A stretch of 64,000 nt of DNA, taken from the NCBI GenBank assembly GCA_965279195.1, contig CBDIHP010000021.1, positions 10,625 through 74,624 of the forward strand, in the 5' to 3' direction. A model generated the notes under the pieces. The model made no database searches, was not told the DNA's origin, and was given only the letters and a program-made list of their open reading frames with translations. This DNA is from CBDIHP01 sp965279195 (GTDB lineage Bacteria; Planctomycetota; Planctomycetia; Isosphaerales; Isosphaeraceae). The translations under genes were made by a program, and so were the position numbers. Positions 43,978-52,960 of this stretch are shown in pieces. Within the stretch, counting starts at the first letter, position 1. The number at the start of each line of letters is the position of its first letter.

Positions 43978-45804
43978 TCAACGCTCGGGGTGGAGCCGGA
44001 ACGCCTTGATGGCAGCCCCGGCCCTGGGGTCGTCGAGACGCTCCAGGGACGCCCTCGCCTGGAGTTGGATCACGCCCCAGCCGTCGTCGAGCGCCCGGAC
44101 CAGGCGCCGGAAGGCCGCCTCGCGGTCGGGCGTCTTCTCGACCGCCTTCCAGTAGTCGGCGGTGGTGAACGAACCGTCGGGCGAGAGGCGCAGGCCCGGC
44201 GGCAGCGGGCCCACCTCGGGCGGGATCGTCAGGAAGAACCCATCGGCGAGCGTGATCGCGAGCCGGGCCTGCGGCGACGGCGGGGGCGGCGGCTCCTCGT
44301 CGGGGTCGGGGGGCAGGGGGTGCGGGTTCTCGGGCTCCATCCCCCTCGCCATCAGCCGCGCGGCCAGGTGGCGGACGGACGGGTCTGTCGTCCGGGCGAG
44401 CTTCGCCGTCTCCGTCCGGGCCAGGAGCGAGAGCCGTCCGCCTTGCTCAGCGAGCGTCTCCATCAGGTACAGGCGGACGCGCGCCGAGTCGTCCTTGAAC
44501 AGCCACCAGAGGCTGAACCAGGGGACCTCGCCGCGCCTCGCGATGGCCCGCAACGCCTGGCCCCTGGCGTCCGCATCCTGGTTGGCGAGGTAGTCCGACA
44601 GGATCCGCGAACTTTCGTCGTCCTGCGCCTCGCTGGCGAGGCGGATCCAGTGGGGGCCCACGATGGCGAGCATGGACAGGCGAGTCTGACCGTCGACGAC
44701 CTTCCTGCGGGCCAGTTCCCGATGCGATGGCCACCTCCTGGAGAATTCCGCGGCGCCCAGCTCAATTACAAGCGTCTTGATGTCGGCATCCACGAGTTCG
44801 ATCGCGGGCAAATCCCTGGCCTGGTCGCGGAATCGCAGCAACTCCGACCGGCCGTCGCCCGTCGCCAGGACCAGGAAATCCCCCTGGCGATCGACCGCGA
44901 TCGCCGCCGGGCTGAGCCCCTCCGGGCACCTCGCCCAGGGCCTCGCGGTCCCCGTCGTGTCCACGAGGTCGAGCCGGCCCGATCTCCGACCGACCAGCCA
45001 TTTCCCGATCCTCCCCCTGACCTCATCGAACCAGGACAGGCAGGTCGGGGGATCGCCCGCCAGGTCCGCGGCGTAGGGGAGATTCTCGGGGCGATCGGTC
45101 TCGCACCATCCCCTCGGGGCGTTGTGAAATCCGCCCGAAAGGACCCGCATCAACCGGCCCCTCCCGGATGACATCGCGTCGACGACGAACGGCTCGAACC
45201 GGTCATTCCAGGCAAGCCCGCGGATCTCCCCGAAGCCGCTCGCGACGACTTCCAGGTCCGCCCCGTCGGGGCCGAACCGCAGGACGCCTGAGTTCATCAC
45301 GATGTCATGACCCGAGTGTTCGGACGCCGTGAGGAGGCGATGGGAATGCCAGGTCTCCGGCCCGGGTGAGGGGCCGCTCGAAAAGGCGAGGTAGATGCGA
45401 CCTTCGGGGCCGACGCCCAGCTTGAGCGTCGGAGGGAGATCCCCCGCAGCCTGGAAACCCCAGACGATCTTCCGCGCCTGGATTCCTTTACGCTTCCGGA
45501 CTGCGCCGTCGAGCCGGATCACCCCGTTGCGTTCGGCCACGAAGAGGTCATCCCCCAGGATCGCGAGCCCCGAGAAATGGGCCGGCTGAGCCGGCCGGTA
45601 GAGCACCTTCGGCGGCGCGTTCGCATCCTCCATCACATAGACGGCCTCGCGACCGGCCACGAAGATCCGCCCGGCCGGGTCCGCGAGGATCTCCGAGAGG
45701 CCCGGCTCGGGGAGCGTCGCCAGCCTGCGGGCGGTCGGCTCGTCCGCCGGGCAGACCGAGGGGGCAACCGCCAGGATCCACGCGATCAGATATCGGCACT
45801 TCAT
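43978..45804 (-). CDS. Secreted beta-propeller protein with HEAT-like C-terminal part
   Basis: A 608-residue protein starting at ATG 45804. Residues 1-20 are a signal peptide (YLIAWILAVAPSVCPADE). Residues about 25-330 contain repeated short strands (ILADPAGRIFVAG, LGVGPEGRIYLAF, IAVDRQGDFLVLA) consistent with the PQQ/NHL-type beta-propeller of planctomycete membrane-bound dehydrogenase-like proteins. Residues about 340-600 resemble HEAT repeats, with a Pro/Glu-rich stretch DPDEEPPPPPSPQ near 505. Function not known; catalytic residues are not identified. Confidence 0.75.
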   Translation of the reverse strand: MKCRYLIAWILAVAPSVCPADEPTARRLATLPEPGLSEILADPAGRIFVAGREAVYVMEDANAPPKVLYRPAQPAHFSGLAILGDDLFVAERNGVIRLDGAVRKRKGIQARKIVWGFQAAGDLPPTLKLGVGPEGRIYLAFSSGPSPGPETWHSHRLLTASEHSGHDIVMNSGVLRFGPDGADLEVVASGFGEIRGLAWNDRFEPFVVDAMSSGRGRLMRVLSGGFHNAPRGWCETDRPENLPYAADLAGDPPTCLSWFDEVRGRIGKWLVGRRSGRLDLVDTTGTARPWARCPEGLSPAAIAVDRQGDFLVLATGDGRSELLRFRDQARDLPAIELVDADIKTLVIELGAAEFSRRWPSHRELARRKVVDGQTRLSMLAIVGPHWIRLASEAQDDESSRILSDYLANQDADARGQALRAIARRGEVPWFSLWWLFKDDSARVRLYLMETLAEQGGRLSLLARTETAKLARTTDPSVRHLAARLMARGMEPENPHPLPPDPDEEPPPPPSPQARLAITLADGFFLTIPPEVGPLPPGLRLSPDGSFTTADYWKAVEKTPDREAAFRRLVRALDDGWGVIQLQARASLERLDDPRAGAAIKAFRLHPER

Positions 45805-45828
45805 GGCGGTTGCCTCGGACGGCGTCGT

Positions 45829-47487
45829 TCAGTCCACGGACCTGGAAGGCTCGGGAGTCTCGGGCTCGGGAGTCGGGGGCTCGGGAGTCTCGGGCTCGGG
45901 AGTCGGGGGCTCGGCCTTCTTCGCGAGGGGCGGGGCATTCGACCGGACGAACCGGGCGATGTACATGGCGTCGGAGTCGGCCTCGTGCGGCCAGACCTGG
46001 AGCGTGCCGTCGGTCGCCAGGCCGGTGACCGGGTGAGGGAACGGGTCGAGCTGGAATTCCGGATGCGCGGCCAGGAAGGCGGCGACGACGTTCCGGGTCT
46101 CGGCCAGCGTCACCGTGCAGACCGAGTAGACCAGCGTGCCGCCGGGCCGGACGCCCTTGGACCCGAGTCCGAGGATCTGGAGCTGGGTCTCGGCGAGGCG
46201 CGCGATGGCATCCTTCCGGAGCGACCAGCGGGCGTCGGGGTTCCGGCGCCAGGTGCCGATGGCGGAGCAGGGGGCGTCCACCAGCACGCCATCATATTTG
46301 CCGGACTTGCCGACGACGTGCTTGCCGTCCCAGTGCTTGGTGGTGATGTTGCGGAACGGGCTGCGCCGGGCGCGCCGGACGGCTTCCTTGATGCGGTTCT
46401 CGTTGACGTCCGAGGCGATGACCTGCCCCTTGCCCTTCATCATCGCGGCGAGGTGGATTGCCTTGCCGCCGGCCCCGGCGCAGACGTCCCACCAGCGCTC
46501 GCCGGAGTCGGGGTCGCAGACCATGCCGACGAACTGGGCGGCGAGGTCCTGGATCTCCAGGTCGCCGCGTTCGAAGGCCGGGATGTGGTGCAGGTCGGCA
46601 TCGTTCTCGACCTTGGCGGCGAACGTCAGCTTGCGGTGGATCCAGGGCTTGATGCCGGCCGCCGTCAGTTCCTTCCAGAGCACGTCCGGCTCGGCCACCT
46701 GGGCACGGACCCAGAGCGGGGCGGGCTTCTGGAGGCTCTCCAGGAATTGCAGGAACCGCAGCTTCGGCGTCCCCACGCCCGGGGGCAGGGGGAGCTGGTC
46801 GCGGAGCCAGTCGGGGAACAGCTTCCAGGGGTCGCCGACGACGACCCGCCCCTCGTTGAGCCGCTTCCAGCCGTCGGCCCGGGCGGTCCAGTTGGGGGCG
46901 TCGCCGACGGGCACGAGCCGCGACGGGTCCTTCTCCAGGTTCCTCGCCCAGATGCGGCAGACGGGGTGGACCTGGGTGGAGTCGAGCAGCCAGGCCAGGA
47001 GCATCCGGGCCTCGATGCGGTCGAGGTGGAGCGTGTCGATCCAGCCCGCCCAGCGGAACAGCGCGAAGACCGCCCGGCTCACGAACCGGTGATCGGGCAG
47101 CGCCAGGTCGCGCCTGAGCCTCAGCTCCTGCGCGATCGCCCGGTCGGCCCGCTTGCCCTCATCGAGCACCCCTCGCTCGACCTTCCAGGCGACATCGCAC
47201 GCGACCTTCGCCAGTTCATCCAGGGGCGCGACGTGCAGCACCTCGCGGCGCGCCGGCGTGACCTCGACCTTGTTGCCGCGCCCCGGTCGCTTGCCGACGG
47301 GCGCGTCGGTCTCGTCATCCTTGATCTTGCGGAGCAGGTTCGCGCTGGGGCGGAACGGCCTCGCCCCCGGGCCCGACTTGGGCCTCTGGCTCGGCGGCAG
47401 CCCCAGCGGAGGCTGCACCGGCCCCGGGCCGGAAGTCGGGCGGGCAGGACGGGGTCGGGAACTCGGACGTTTCGGGGGCCGGGGCAT
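45829..47487 (-). CDS. RsmB/NOP2-family RNA (cytosine-5) methyltransferase
   Basis: A 552-residue protein starting at ATG 47487. The first 60 residues are basic and proline-rich. The methyltransferase domain carries motif I DVCAGAGGKAIHLA near residue 333, motif IV DAPCSAIGTWRRNPD near 403 and motif VI YSVCTV near 451, with the two cysteines used in 5-methylcytosine formation. A middle domain (about 70-250) may bind RNA. The C-terminus is low complexity, PEPETPEP repeated, made by an exact 30-base tandem duplication. Substrate is 16S or other RNA; not certain. Confidence 0.88.
   Translation of the reverse strand: MPRPPKRPSSRPRPARPTSGPGPVQPPLGLPPSQRPKSGPGARPFRPSANLLRKIKDDETDAPVGKRPGRGNKVEVTPARREVLHVAPLDELAKVACDVAWKVERGVLDEGKRADRAIAQELRLRRDLALPDHRFVSRAVFALFRWAGWIDTLHLDRIEARMLLAWLLDSTQVHPVCRIWARNLEKDPSRLVPVGDAPNWTARADGWKRLNEGRVVVGDPWKLFPDWLRDQLPLPPGVGTPKLRFLQFLESLQKPAPLWVRAQVAEPDVLWKELTAAGIKPWIHRKLTFAAKVENDADLHHIPAFERGDLEIQDLAAQFVGMVCDPDSGERWWDVCAGAGGKAIHLAAMMKGKGQVIASDVNENRIKEAVRRARRSPFRNITTKHWDGKHVVGKSGKYDGVLVDAPCSAIGTWRRNPDARWSLRKDAIARLAETQLQILGLGSKGVRPGGTLVYSVCTVTLAETRNVVAAFLAAHPEFQLDPFPHPVTGLATDGTLQVWPHEADSDAMYIARFVRSNAPPLAKKAEPPTPEPETPEPPTPEPETPEPSRSVD
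45851..45910. repeat. Two perfect 30-base tandem repeats inside the RsmB-like gene
   Basis: Positions 45851-45880 and 45881-45910 are identical. They encode the Pro/Glu/Thr-rich tail and are likely length-variable between strains. Confidence 0.9.
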
Positions 47488-47549
47488 GGGCGGGATTTCG
47501 TTTCTCGTTCGGAGCCGATGCGATTCGATCGGAGGACTTCGATGTCAGA

Positions 47550-49622
47550 TCAGGGGCGGGGGCGACGCTTGGCCGACGCCCGATGGGGGCGATATCCGCC
47601 GGATCGCCGGGGCTCGGCCACCGGGACCTTCGGGGCCGGCTTCGCCCCGGGCGGGTTGGGGATTCTGTGAACGAATTCCCCCTGGCCGACCGCCTGGTTC
47701 GCCTTCTCCATGCGGGCCTGGAGGGCGACCTTGGGGGGGGTGGCGGGGATGAGGGCGTCGCAGCCATTGCCGATGAGGTCGGCGCGGTTGGCCTTGAGGA
47801 GGGCCTCGCGGACCTCGAAGTAGTTCTCGGGCTTGAAGAACTGGAGCAACGCGCGCTGGAGCTTGCGGTCGCGGAGGTGCTTGGCGGTGAAGACTTCCTC
47901 GCCGGTGAACGGGTCGAGGCCCGTGTGGTACATGCAGGTGGCGATGTCGAACGGGGCGGGGATGAAGTCCTGGACCTGGTCGGGCTTGTAGCCGTTCCGC
48001 TTGAGGAACAGGGCCAGGTCGATCATCGCGTTGAGGTCGCTGCCGGGGTGCGAGGCGATGAAGTAGGGGACGAGGTACTGCTTGGGCTTGCCCGCCTCGG
48101 CGCTCGCCTCGTTGAAGGCGTCGGCGAAGCCGCCGAAGTCGACGATGTCGGGCTTCTTCATCCGCTTGAGCACCTCGGGGTCGGCGTGCTCGGGCGCGAC
48201 CTTGAGGTGGCCGCCGACGTGGTGCGCGGCCAGTTCCTTCATGTATTCCGGCGAGCGCTGGGCGAGGTCGGTCCGGATGCCCGAGGCCACCAGGACCTTG
48301 TTCACCCCGGGCACCTCGCGGCTCTCCCGCATCAGCTCGACCAGCGGGCCGTGGTCGGTGCCCAGGAGCTTGCAGACCTTCGGGTGGACGCACGACAGCC
48401 GCTTGCAGCGGGCCTCGACCTCGGGCTTCGTGCAGCGCATCTGGTACATGTTCGCGGTCGGGCCGCCGATGTCGGAGACGGTCCCCTTGAACTCGGGATC
48501 CTTCCCCATCCGGCCCAGTTCGGTGAGGATCGACTCCTTCGATCGAGACTGGATGATCCGCCCCTGGTGCGCGGTGATCGAGCAGAAGGTGCAGCCGCCG
48601 AAGCAGCCTCGCATGATCGTGACCGAATCCTTGACGGTCTCGAACGCGGGGATCCTGTCGTTGCCGTACTTCGGATGCGGCCGGCGGGTGTAGGGGAGCC
48701 CGTAGATCCGATCCATGTCCTCCTGGCTGATCGGCAACGACGGCGGGTTGGCGACGACGGCCTGGCGGTCGTGGTACTGCACGAGCCGCTTGGCGTTGAG
48801 CGGGTTCGTCTCCTGGTGGATCAGCTTGGTCGCCAGGGCGAACCTGTGGCGGTCGGTCTTCACGTCCTCGAACGACGGGATCACCAGCGCATCGGCCGGG
48901 GGCGTCTCCTTCGCACCCAACGCATACGCAACCCCTCGCATGTCGCGGAGATCCTTGACACTCTGGCCCGATTCGAGACGGCGGGCGATCTCGACGATGG
49001 ACTGCTCGCCCATCCCGAAGACGACGAGGTCGGCCTTGGAGTCGAGCAGGATCGACCGCTTGACGGTATCCGACCAGTAGTCGTAATGGGCCAGTCGGCG
49101 GAGGGACGCCTCGACGCCGCCGGCGATGACCGGGACGCCGGGGAAGGCCTCGCGGGCGCGCTGGCAGTAGGGCATGGTGGCGCGGTCGGGCCGGAGGCCG
49201 ATCTTGCCGCCGGGGCTGTAGGCGTCGTCGTTGCGGACCTTCTTGTTGGCCGTGTAATGGTTGATCATGCTGTCCATGTTCCCAGCGCTGATGCCGAAGA
49301 ACAGGCGAGGCCGGCCGAACTCCTTCCAGGGCTCCGCGCTCCGCCAGTCGGGCTGGCTGAGGATCGCGACCCGGAACCCGGCCGCCTCCAGCACGCGCCC
49401 GAGGATCCCCATCGCGAACGCCGGGTGGTCGACGTAGGCGTCGCCCGAGACGAGCACGACGTCCACGGCATCCCAGCCGCGCGCGTCCATCTCCTTCCGC
49501 GTGGCCGGCAGCGGCGGGCGCGGGAGGTCAAAGATCGGCAGCACGGGCAGTTGCGTCGGGGCGACGTTGGCTTCCGTCTGTCGGTCGGAGCAGGGCGGGG
49601 CACTGGGGGTCACGACGTCCAT
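47550..49622 (-). CDS. YgiQ family radical SAM protein
   Basis: A 690-residue protein starting at ATG 49622. The N-terminal domain (VVLVSGDAYVDHPAFAMGILGRVLE) is the cobalamin-like/B12-binding-fold start typical of YgiQ. The radical SAM cluster motif is C-x3-C-x2-C in GCFGGCTFCSI at about residues 338-346. HIGGH... is replaced by VSDIGGPTANMYQMRC near 395, also a family hallmark, and the C-terminal region (KPENYFEVREALLKANR) is standard; the last 60 residues are basic and proline-rich. Its reaction is not established experimentally; the family is conserved across bacteria. Confidence 0.92.
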   Translation of the reverse strand: MDVVTPSAPPCSDRQTEANVAPTQLPVLPIFDLPRPPLPATRKEMDARGWDAVDVVLVSGDAYVDHPAFAMGILGRVLEAAGFRVAILSQPDWRSAEPWKEFGRPRLFFGISAGNMDSMINHYTANKKVRNDDAYSPGGKIGLRPDRATMPYCQRAREAFPGVPVIAGGVEASLRRLAHYDYWSDTVKRSILLDSKADLVVFGMGEQSIVEIARRLESGQSVKDLRDMRGVAYALGAKETPPADALVIPSFEDVKTDRHRFALATKLIHQETNPLNAKRLVQYHDRQAVVANPPSLPISQEDMDRIYGLPYTRRPHPKYGNDRIPAFETVKDSVTIMRGCFGGCTFCSITAHQGRIIQSRSKESILTELGRMGKDPEFKGTVSDIGGPTANMYQMRCTKPEVEARCKRLSCVHPKVCKLLGTDHGPLVELMRESREVPGVNKVLVASGIRTDLAQRSPEYMKELAAHHVGGHLKVAPEHADPEVLKRMKKPDIVDFGGFADAFNEASAEAGKPKQYLVPYFIASHPGSDLNAMIDLALFLKRNGYKPDQVQDFIPAPFDIATCMYHTGLDPFTGEEVFTAKHLRDRKLQRALLQFFKPENYFEVREALLKANRADLIGNGCDALIPATPPKVALQARMEKANQAVGQGEFVHRIPNPPGAKPAPKVPVAEPRRSGGYRPHRASAKRRPRP

Positions 49623-49727
49623 GATGGTCCAGGCAACGGGATGCAATTGAGTCCGGGCGCGGTTCAATCCCGTATTATTGCGGGTTCCTGCCCTTTTGGC
49701 CAGGGGTGGAGTCGCCGCGATCCATTC

Positions 49728-50705
49728 TCAGGGCGTCATCTGATCGCGACAGTGCCGCGACAGCCACCCCGGCGTGACCTGCGACAATGCCAGGGCCCCG
49801 GCCAGCTTCGGATCTTTCGACAGATGCGTCCAGACCCCCGGCCACAACGACCGGGCCCGCCGGAAGGCCTCGCGGGCAAGCCGGTAATCCCCGGCCTTCC
49901 AGCCGACGTACGCCCGGTTCAGGAAGGCCCGGCCCAGGCGGTGTTCGGCGGGGGTGCGGTGGGTCGAAGGATCGGGCTGCCACGACCACCAGGGTTCGAG
50001 CAGCCGCAGCGTCTCGTCCAGGTCGGTCGTCCCGGTCTTGAACCGATGCGTCTCGCTGCCGAGGTGCCATCGGATGTCGACCGTCGGCTCCGCGAGCCAG
50101 GCCACCGACCAGGCGTCCCCCAGGCGGAGCCAGAAGTCCCAGTCGACCACGTACCGGAACGACGGATCGAAGCCGCCGAGGGCCCGGTGGGCCTCCTTGC
50201 GGAGCGTCACTCCCGAGCACCGGATGAGGTTCTCGACCAGCATCTCGCGGACGAACGCGCCGGGGGCGAACCGTCGATCCTCGGGCCCGAGGCCGCCGCG
50301 ACCGACGACGCACTCGGGGACCTCTTCGCCCTGCTCATCGATCACCCCGGTCGCCGAGACGACCATGCCGGCGTCGTGGCCGAACGCTTCGACATGGGCC
50401 CGCAGATGCCCCGGACGCATCACGTCGTCCTGATGGAAGACCGCCACGAGTTCGGTGCGGGACTCGGCGACGCAGCGGTTCCAGTTGCCGGCGAGGCCGA
50501 GGCGGTCGGTGGAGACAATCACCCTGGCGCGATCGGCGGCCTCGTGGCGGACGATTTCGACGGTCTCGTCGTCGGAGCGGTCGTCGCAGACGAGGAGGTC
50601 GAAGGCGACGCGTTCTTGCGCGAGGATGGAGCGGAGGGCGTCGCGGAGGTGGCGGGCCCCGTTGTAGGTCGGGAGCGCGACGGTTAGCCTGGGACCGGCG
50701 GGCAT
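49728..50705 (-). CDS. Family 2 glycosyltransferase
   Basis: A 325-residue protein starting at ATG 50705. The GT-A fold is clear: VALPTYNGARHLRDALRSILAQ near residue 9, VCDDRSDDETVEIV near 39 (first acidic pair), the DxD-type motif in VFHQDDVMRPG near 88 for metal and sugar-nucleotide binding, and SFRYVVDWDFWLRLG near 180 for the catalytic-base region. The C-terminal 80 residues are helical. It probably adds sugars to a cell-surface glycan. It lies upstream of the YgiQ gene on the same strand; linkage to it is not obvious. Confidence 0.88.
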   Translation of the reverse strand: MPAGPRLTVALPTYNGARHLRDALRSILAQERVAFDLLVCDDRSDDETVEIVRHEAADRARVIVSTDRLGLAGNWNRCVAESRTELVAVFHQDDVMRPGHLRAHVEAFGHDAGMVVSATGVIDEQGEEVPECVVGRGGLGPEDRRFAPGAFVREMLVENLIRCSGVTLRKEAHRALGGFDPSFRYVVDWDFWLRLGDAWSVAWLAEPTVDIRWHLGSETHRFKTGTTDLDETLRLLEPWWSWQPDPSTHRTPAEHRLGRAFLNRAYVGWKAGDYRLAREAFRRARSLWPGVWTHLSKDPKLAGALALSQVTPGWLSRHCRDQMTP

Positions 50706-50715
50706 GTCGCGAACC

Positions 50716-51036
50716 TCAGGGCTGGGTCCGAGTGTCGTTCCCTTCCGCGAGCTTGTAGAGCGTGTCCCACGTGTAGAGGCCGGAACCGTGGCCGTCGCTC
50801 CAGGCGAACCTCACGGCATAGTTGCCGACCGGCTCCATGCCTTCGAGCTTGATGTCCTTCGCGATGGTGGCCGGGTCGAGGATCCGCTCGCCGGTCCACT
50901 CGTCCTTGCAGGTGGCGCAGGGGCATTCCGCCCGCAGATAGACGTAGGGCAGGTGATCGGTCCGGCCGTCGGACCAGGTCAGTTCCAGGGTCTGGGCCGA
51001 CTGCAACGCGCGGATGTTCGTCGGGGCGTCGATCAT
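50716..51036 (-). CDS. DUF971 domain protein
   Basis: A 106-residue protein; ATG 51036 is chosen because the frame upstream looks non-coding and codes for Arg-rich sequence. The DUF971 domain (also at the N-terminus of gamma-butyrobetaine hydroxylase) shows LELTWSDGRTDHLPYVYLRAECPCATC, with cysteines at 38, 40 and 43 that could bind zinc or an iron-sulfur cluster, and the C-terminal FAWSDGHGSGLYTWDTLYKL. Members have been linked to iron-sulfur or scaffold roles, not confirmed here. It ends ten bases before the start of the family 2 glycosyltransferase. Confidence 0.85.
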   Translation of the reverse strand: MIDAPTNIRALQSAQTLELTWSDGRTDHLPYVYLRAECPCATCKDEWTGERILDPATIAKDIKLEGMEPVGNYAVRFAWSDGHGSGLYTWDTLYKLAEGNDTRTQP

Positions 51037-51144
51037 CTGGGGTCGGACTCGGAATTCGGTTCTGGGGATCGTCGGGCGGCAGCCGTCTTGCTGATCTTCC
51101 CAGACTACCCGAAACGGTCGGCCGGGCGAAACAGGAGAGCAGCC

Positions 51145-51369
51145 ATGTCGGAGACCACCGCACGATTCCTCGTCCGTGCCCCGAGCGTCAACTCCGTCCG
51201 CCGCGCCCTGGGCCGCGCCCCCGGCGGCGCCCGGGTCGTCGGCCGGTTCGACCGCGAGACGATCGAGTGCTCGCACACCATGGACGAGAACAGCCTCGTC
51301 CGCCACTGGCCGATCGTGGTGAGCCGGCTGTCCAAGGCGGGGCTGTCCGTTGTTGCCCAACCGAAGTAA
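51145..51369 (+). CDS. Small protein of unknown function, 74 residues
   Basis: Starts at ATG 51145 with AGGAGA seven bases upstream. Basic N-terminal half (FLVRAPSVNSVRRALGRAPGG), then a short acidic and hydrophobic stretch; no signal peptide or known motif. It is divergent from the DUF971 gene (108 bases apart), and the ribosome-binding site supports it as real. Not recognised. Confidence 0.5.
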   Translation: MSETTARFLVRAPSVNSVRRALGRAPGGARVVGRFDRETIECSHTMDENSLVRHWPIVVSRLSKAGLSVVAQPK

Positions 51370-51379
51370 CCCACAAATC

Positions 51380-51495
51380 TGGAGTGCGTCCGCTTGCTGA
51401 CGCTCTCACCCGGCGGGAGCTTACTCCCGAGAAAATACCTCGATTCGGGTGAGGTTCCCTTTGATCCGGCACGCGAAGCAAGCTTCCGCACTCCA
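51380..51495. repeat. 116-base palindromic repeat element of the TGGAGTGCG family
   Basis: The ends are TGGAGTGCG (51380-51388) and CGCACTCCA (51487-51495), with a second pair GCTTGCT (51392-51398) and AGCAAGC (51477-51483) in register. The interior holds GGGAGCTTACTCCC. No coding capacity. It lies between the small gene at 51145 and the DUF1501 gene stop. Confidence 0.7.
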
Positions 51496-51504
51496 TACCG
51501 TCGA

Positions 51505-52905
51505 TCAGCCGAATAGCGTCGTCAGCGGCTTCCCGGCGGAGATCGGCAAGGGACGTCCGAGGGTGTCTCGGACCTCGGTCTCGGGGGCGATGCCGAGGGC
51601 CCAGAACATGGTGGCGGCGAGGTCGTCGGGGCGGACGGGGTCGGTGTTGGGGTAGGCGCCGAGGCGGTCGCTGGAGCCGTAGACCGCGCCCGGTCGGATG
51701 CCGCCGCCGGCGAGCAGGGCGGTATAGCAGTTCGGCCAGTGGTCGCGGCCGGGCGTGGGGTATTCCTTCATGACCGCCACCTTCGGCGTCCGGCCGAACT
51801 CGCCCATCCAGACGACCAGCGTCTCGTCCAGCAGGCCTCGGGCCTTGAGGTCGAGCATCAGGGTCGGCATGGTCTGGTCGGTGATCGGGAGGAGTCGCTC
51901 CTTCAGGTCAGTAAAATTGTCTTTATGCGTGTCCCAGCCGGCCTTGGCGTCCTTGGTGCCGTTGCCGATGGTCTGCGAGAAGTAGACGGTCACGAACCGC
52001 ACGCCGGCTTCGAGGAGGCGTCGGGCGAGCAGGCAGCTCTGGCCGTAGGTGGTGCGGCCGTAGGCGTCGTGCAGGGCCTGGGGCTCCTGGGAGAGGTCGA
52101 ACGCCTTCTTCACCTTCGGCGAGGCCAGCATAGAGACGGCCCGGCTGTGGAAGGCGTCGAGCCCCTGCGCGGTGTCGTTCCAGGAGAGCAGGTCGGCCTG
52201 GCGGTCGATGGTCCGGAGCAGGCCCCGGCGGTCGTCGAGGCGGTCGACAGTCAGGCTGCCCGGCAGGCTCAGCTCGGGGAGCCGGAAGTTCGGTCGGTTG
52301 GGATCCTGGCCGACGAAGAATGGGGCGTACTCCTGGCCCAGGAAGCTGGCCCCCTGGCCCGGGGTGTTACTGCCGTCGCGGATGACCCAGGGGAATGAGG
52401 CGTAGGTGGGCAGGGCGGGGTCGTCGACGGGCTTGAACCGGGCGACGACGCTGCCGTAGCTGGGATAGAGCTCGCGGGAGTCGCGGAGCCGCTGGTCGTC
52501 GAGCGGCGGGGCGTGCCCGGTCAGGCTGTAGTAGCCGGCCGAATTGTGGTTCTTCATCGTGTGGTGGACCGACCGCACCTGCGCGAACATCCCGAGGATC
52601 TTCGCGAAGTTCGGCAGGTGCTCGACGATCGGCAGGCCCGGCGTGTTGGACTGGATCGGCCGGAACATTCCCCGAATCTTCTCGGGGGCGTGGGGCTTCA
52701 TGTCGAACGTGTCGATGTGCGATGGCCCGCCCCACTGGTGCAGGAACAGGACCGACTTCGCCTTCGGGGCCGGGCCCTTCCCCGACTCCGACGCGCGGAG
52801 GATCCCGGGCAGATTCAGCCCCGCGAACCCCGCCGCCCCCACGCGCAGCAGGCTCCGGCGGCTCGTCCGCTCGATCTCGCGATATTCGGGGCAACCGTTG
52901 TTCAT
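51505..52905 (-). CDS. DUF1501 family protein with twin-arginine-like signal
   Basis: A 466-residue protein; ATG 52905 is chosen for GGGAGC seven bases upstream. The N-terminus RTSRRSLLRVGAAGFAGLNLPG (residues about 11-32) fits a twin-arginine export signal. The DUF1501 body, related to the sulfatase/alkaline-phosphatase superfamily, includes SVLFLHQWGGPSHIDTFDMKPHAPEKIRG near 50, and WMGEFGRTPKV and DHWPNCYTALLAGGGIRPG near 370-410, containing the presumed metal-binding Asp/His. Usually paired with a DUF1549/DUF1553 gene, as here, in planctomycetes. Function is not known. Confidence 0.92.
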   Translation of the reverse strand: MNNGCPEYREIERTSRRSLLRVGAAGFAGLNLPGILRASESGKGPAPKAKSVLFLHQWGGPSHIDTFDMKPHAPEKIRGMFRPIQSNTPGLPIVEHLPNFAKILGMFAQVRSVHHTMKNHNSAGYYSLTGHAPPLDDQRLRDSRELYPSYGSVVARFKPVDDPALPTYASFPWVIRDGSNTPGQGASFLGQEYAPFFVGQDPNRPNFRLPELSLPGSLTVDRLDDRRGLLRTIDRQADLLSWNDTAQGLDAFHSRAVSMLASPKVKKAFDLSQEPQALHDAYGRTTYGQSCLLARRLLEAGVRFVTVYFSQTIGNGTKDAKAGWDTHKDNFTDLKERLLPITDQTMPTLMLDLKARGLLDETLVVWMGEFGRTPKVAVMKEYPTPGRDHWPNCYTALLAGGGIRPGAVYGSSDRLGAYPNTDPVRPDDLAATMFWALGIAPETEVRDTLGRPLPISAGKPLTTLFG

Positions 52906-52960
52906 ACAGGCTCCCGTAGGGTGGGCACCGCCCACCATCGGATCGGCATCCGGTCGTGGT

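Noticed and set aside
47583..50687. 1034-codon plus-strand open frame across the YgiQ and glycosyltransferase genes
   Set aside because: Antisense to two genes with clear motifs on the minus strand; no ribosome-binding site or domain.
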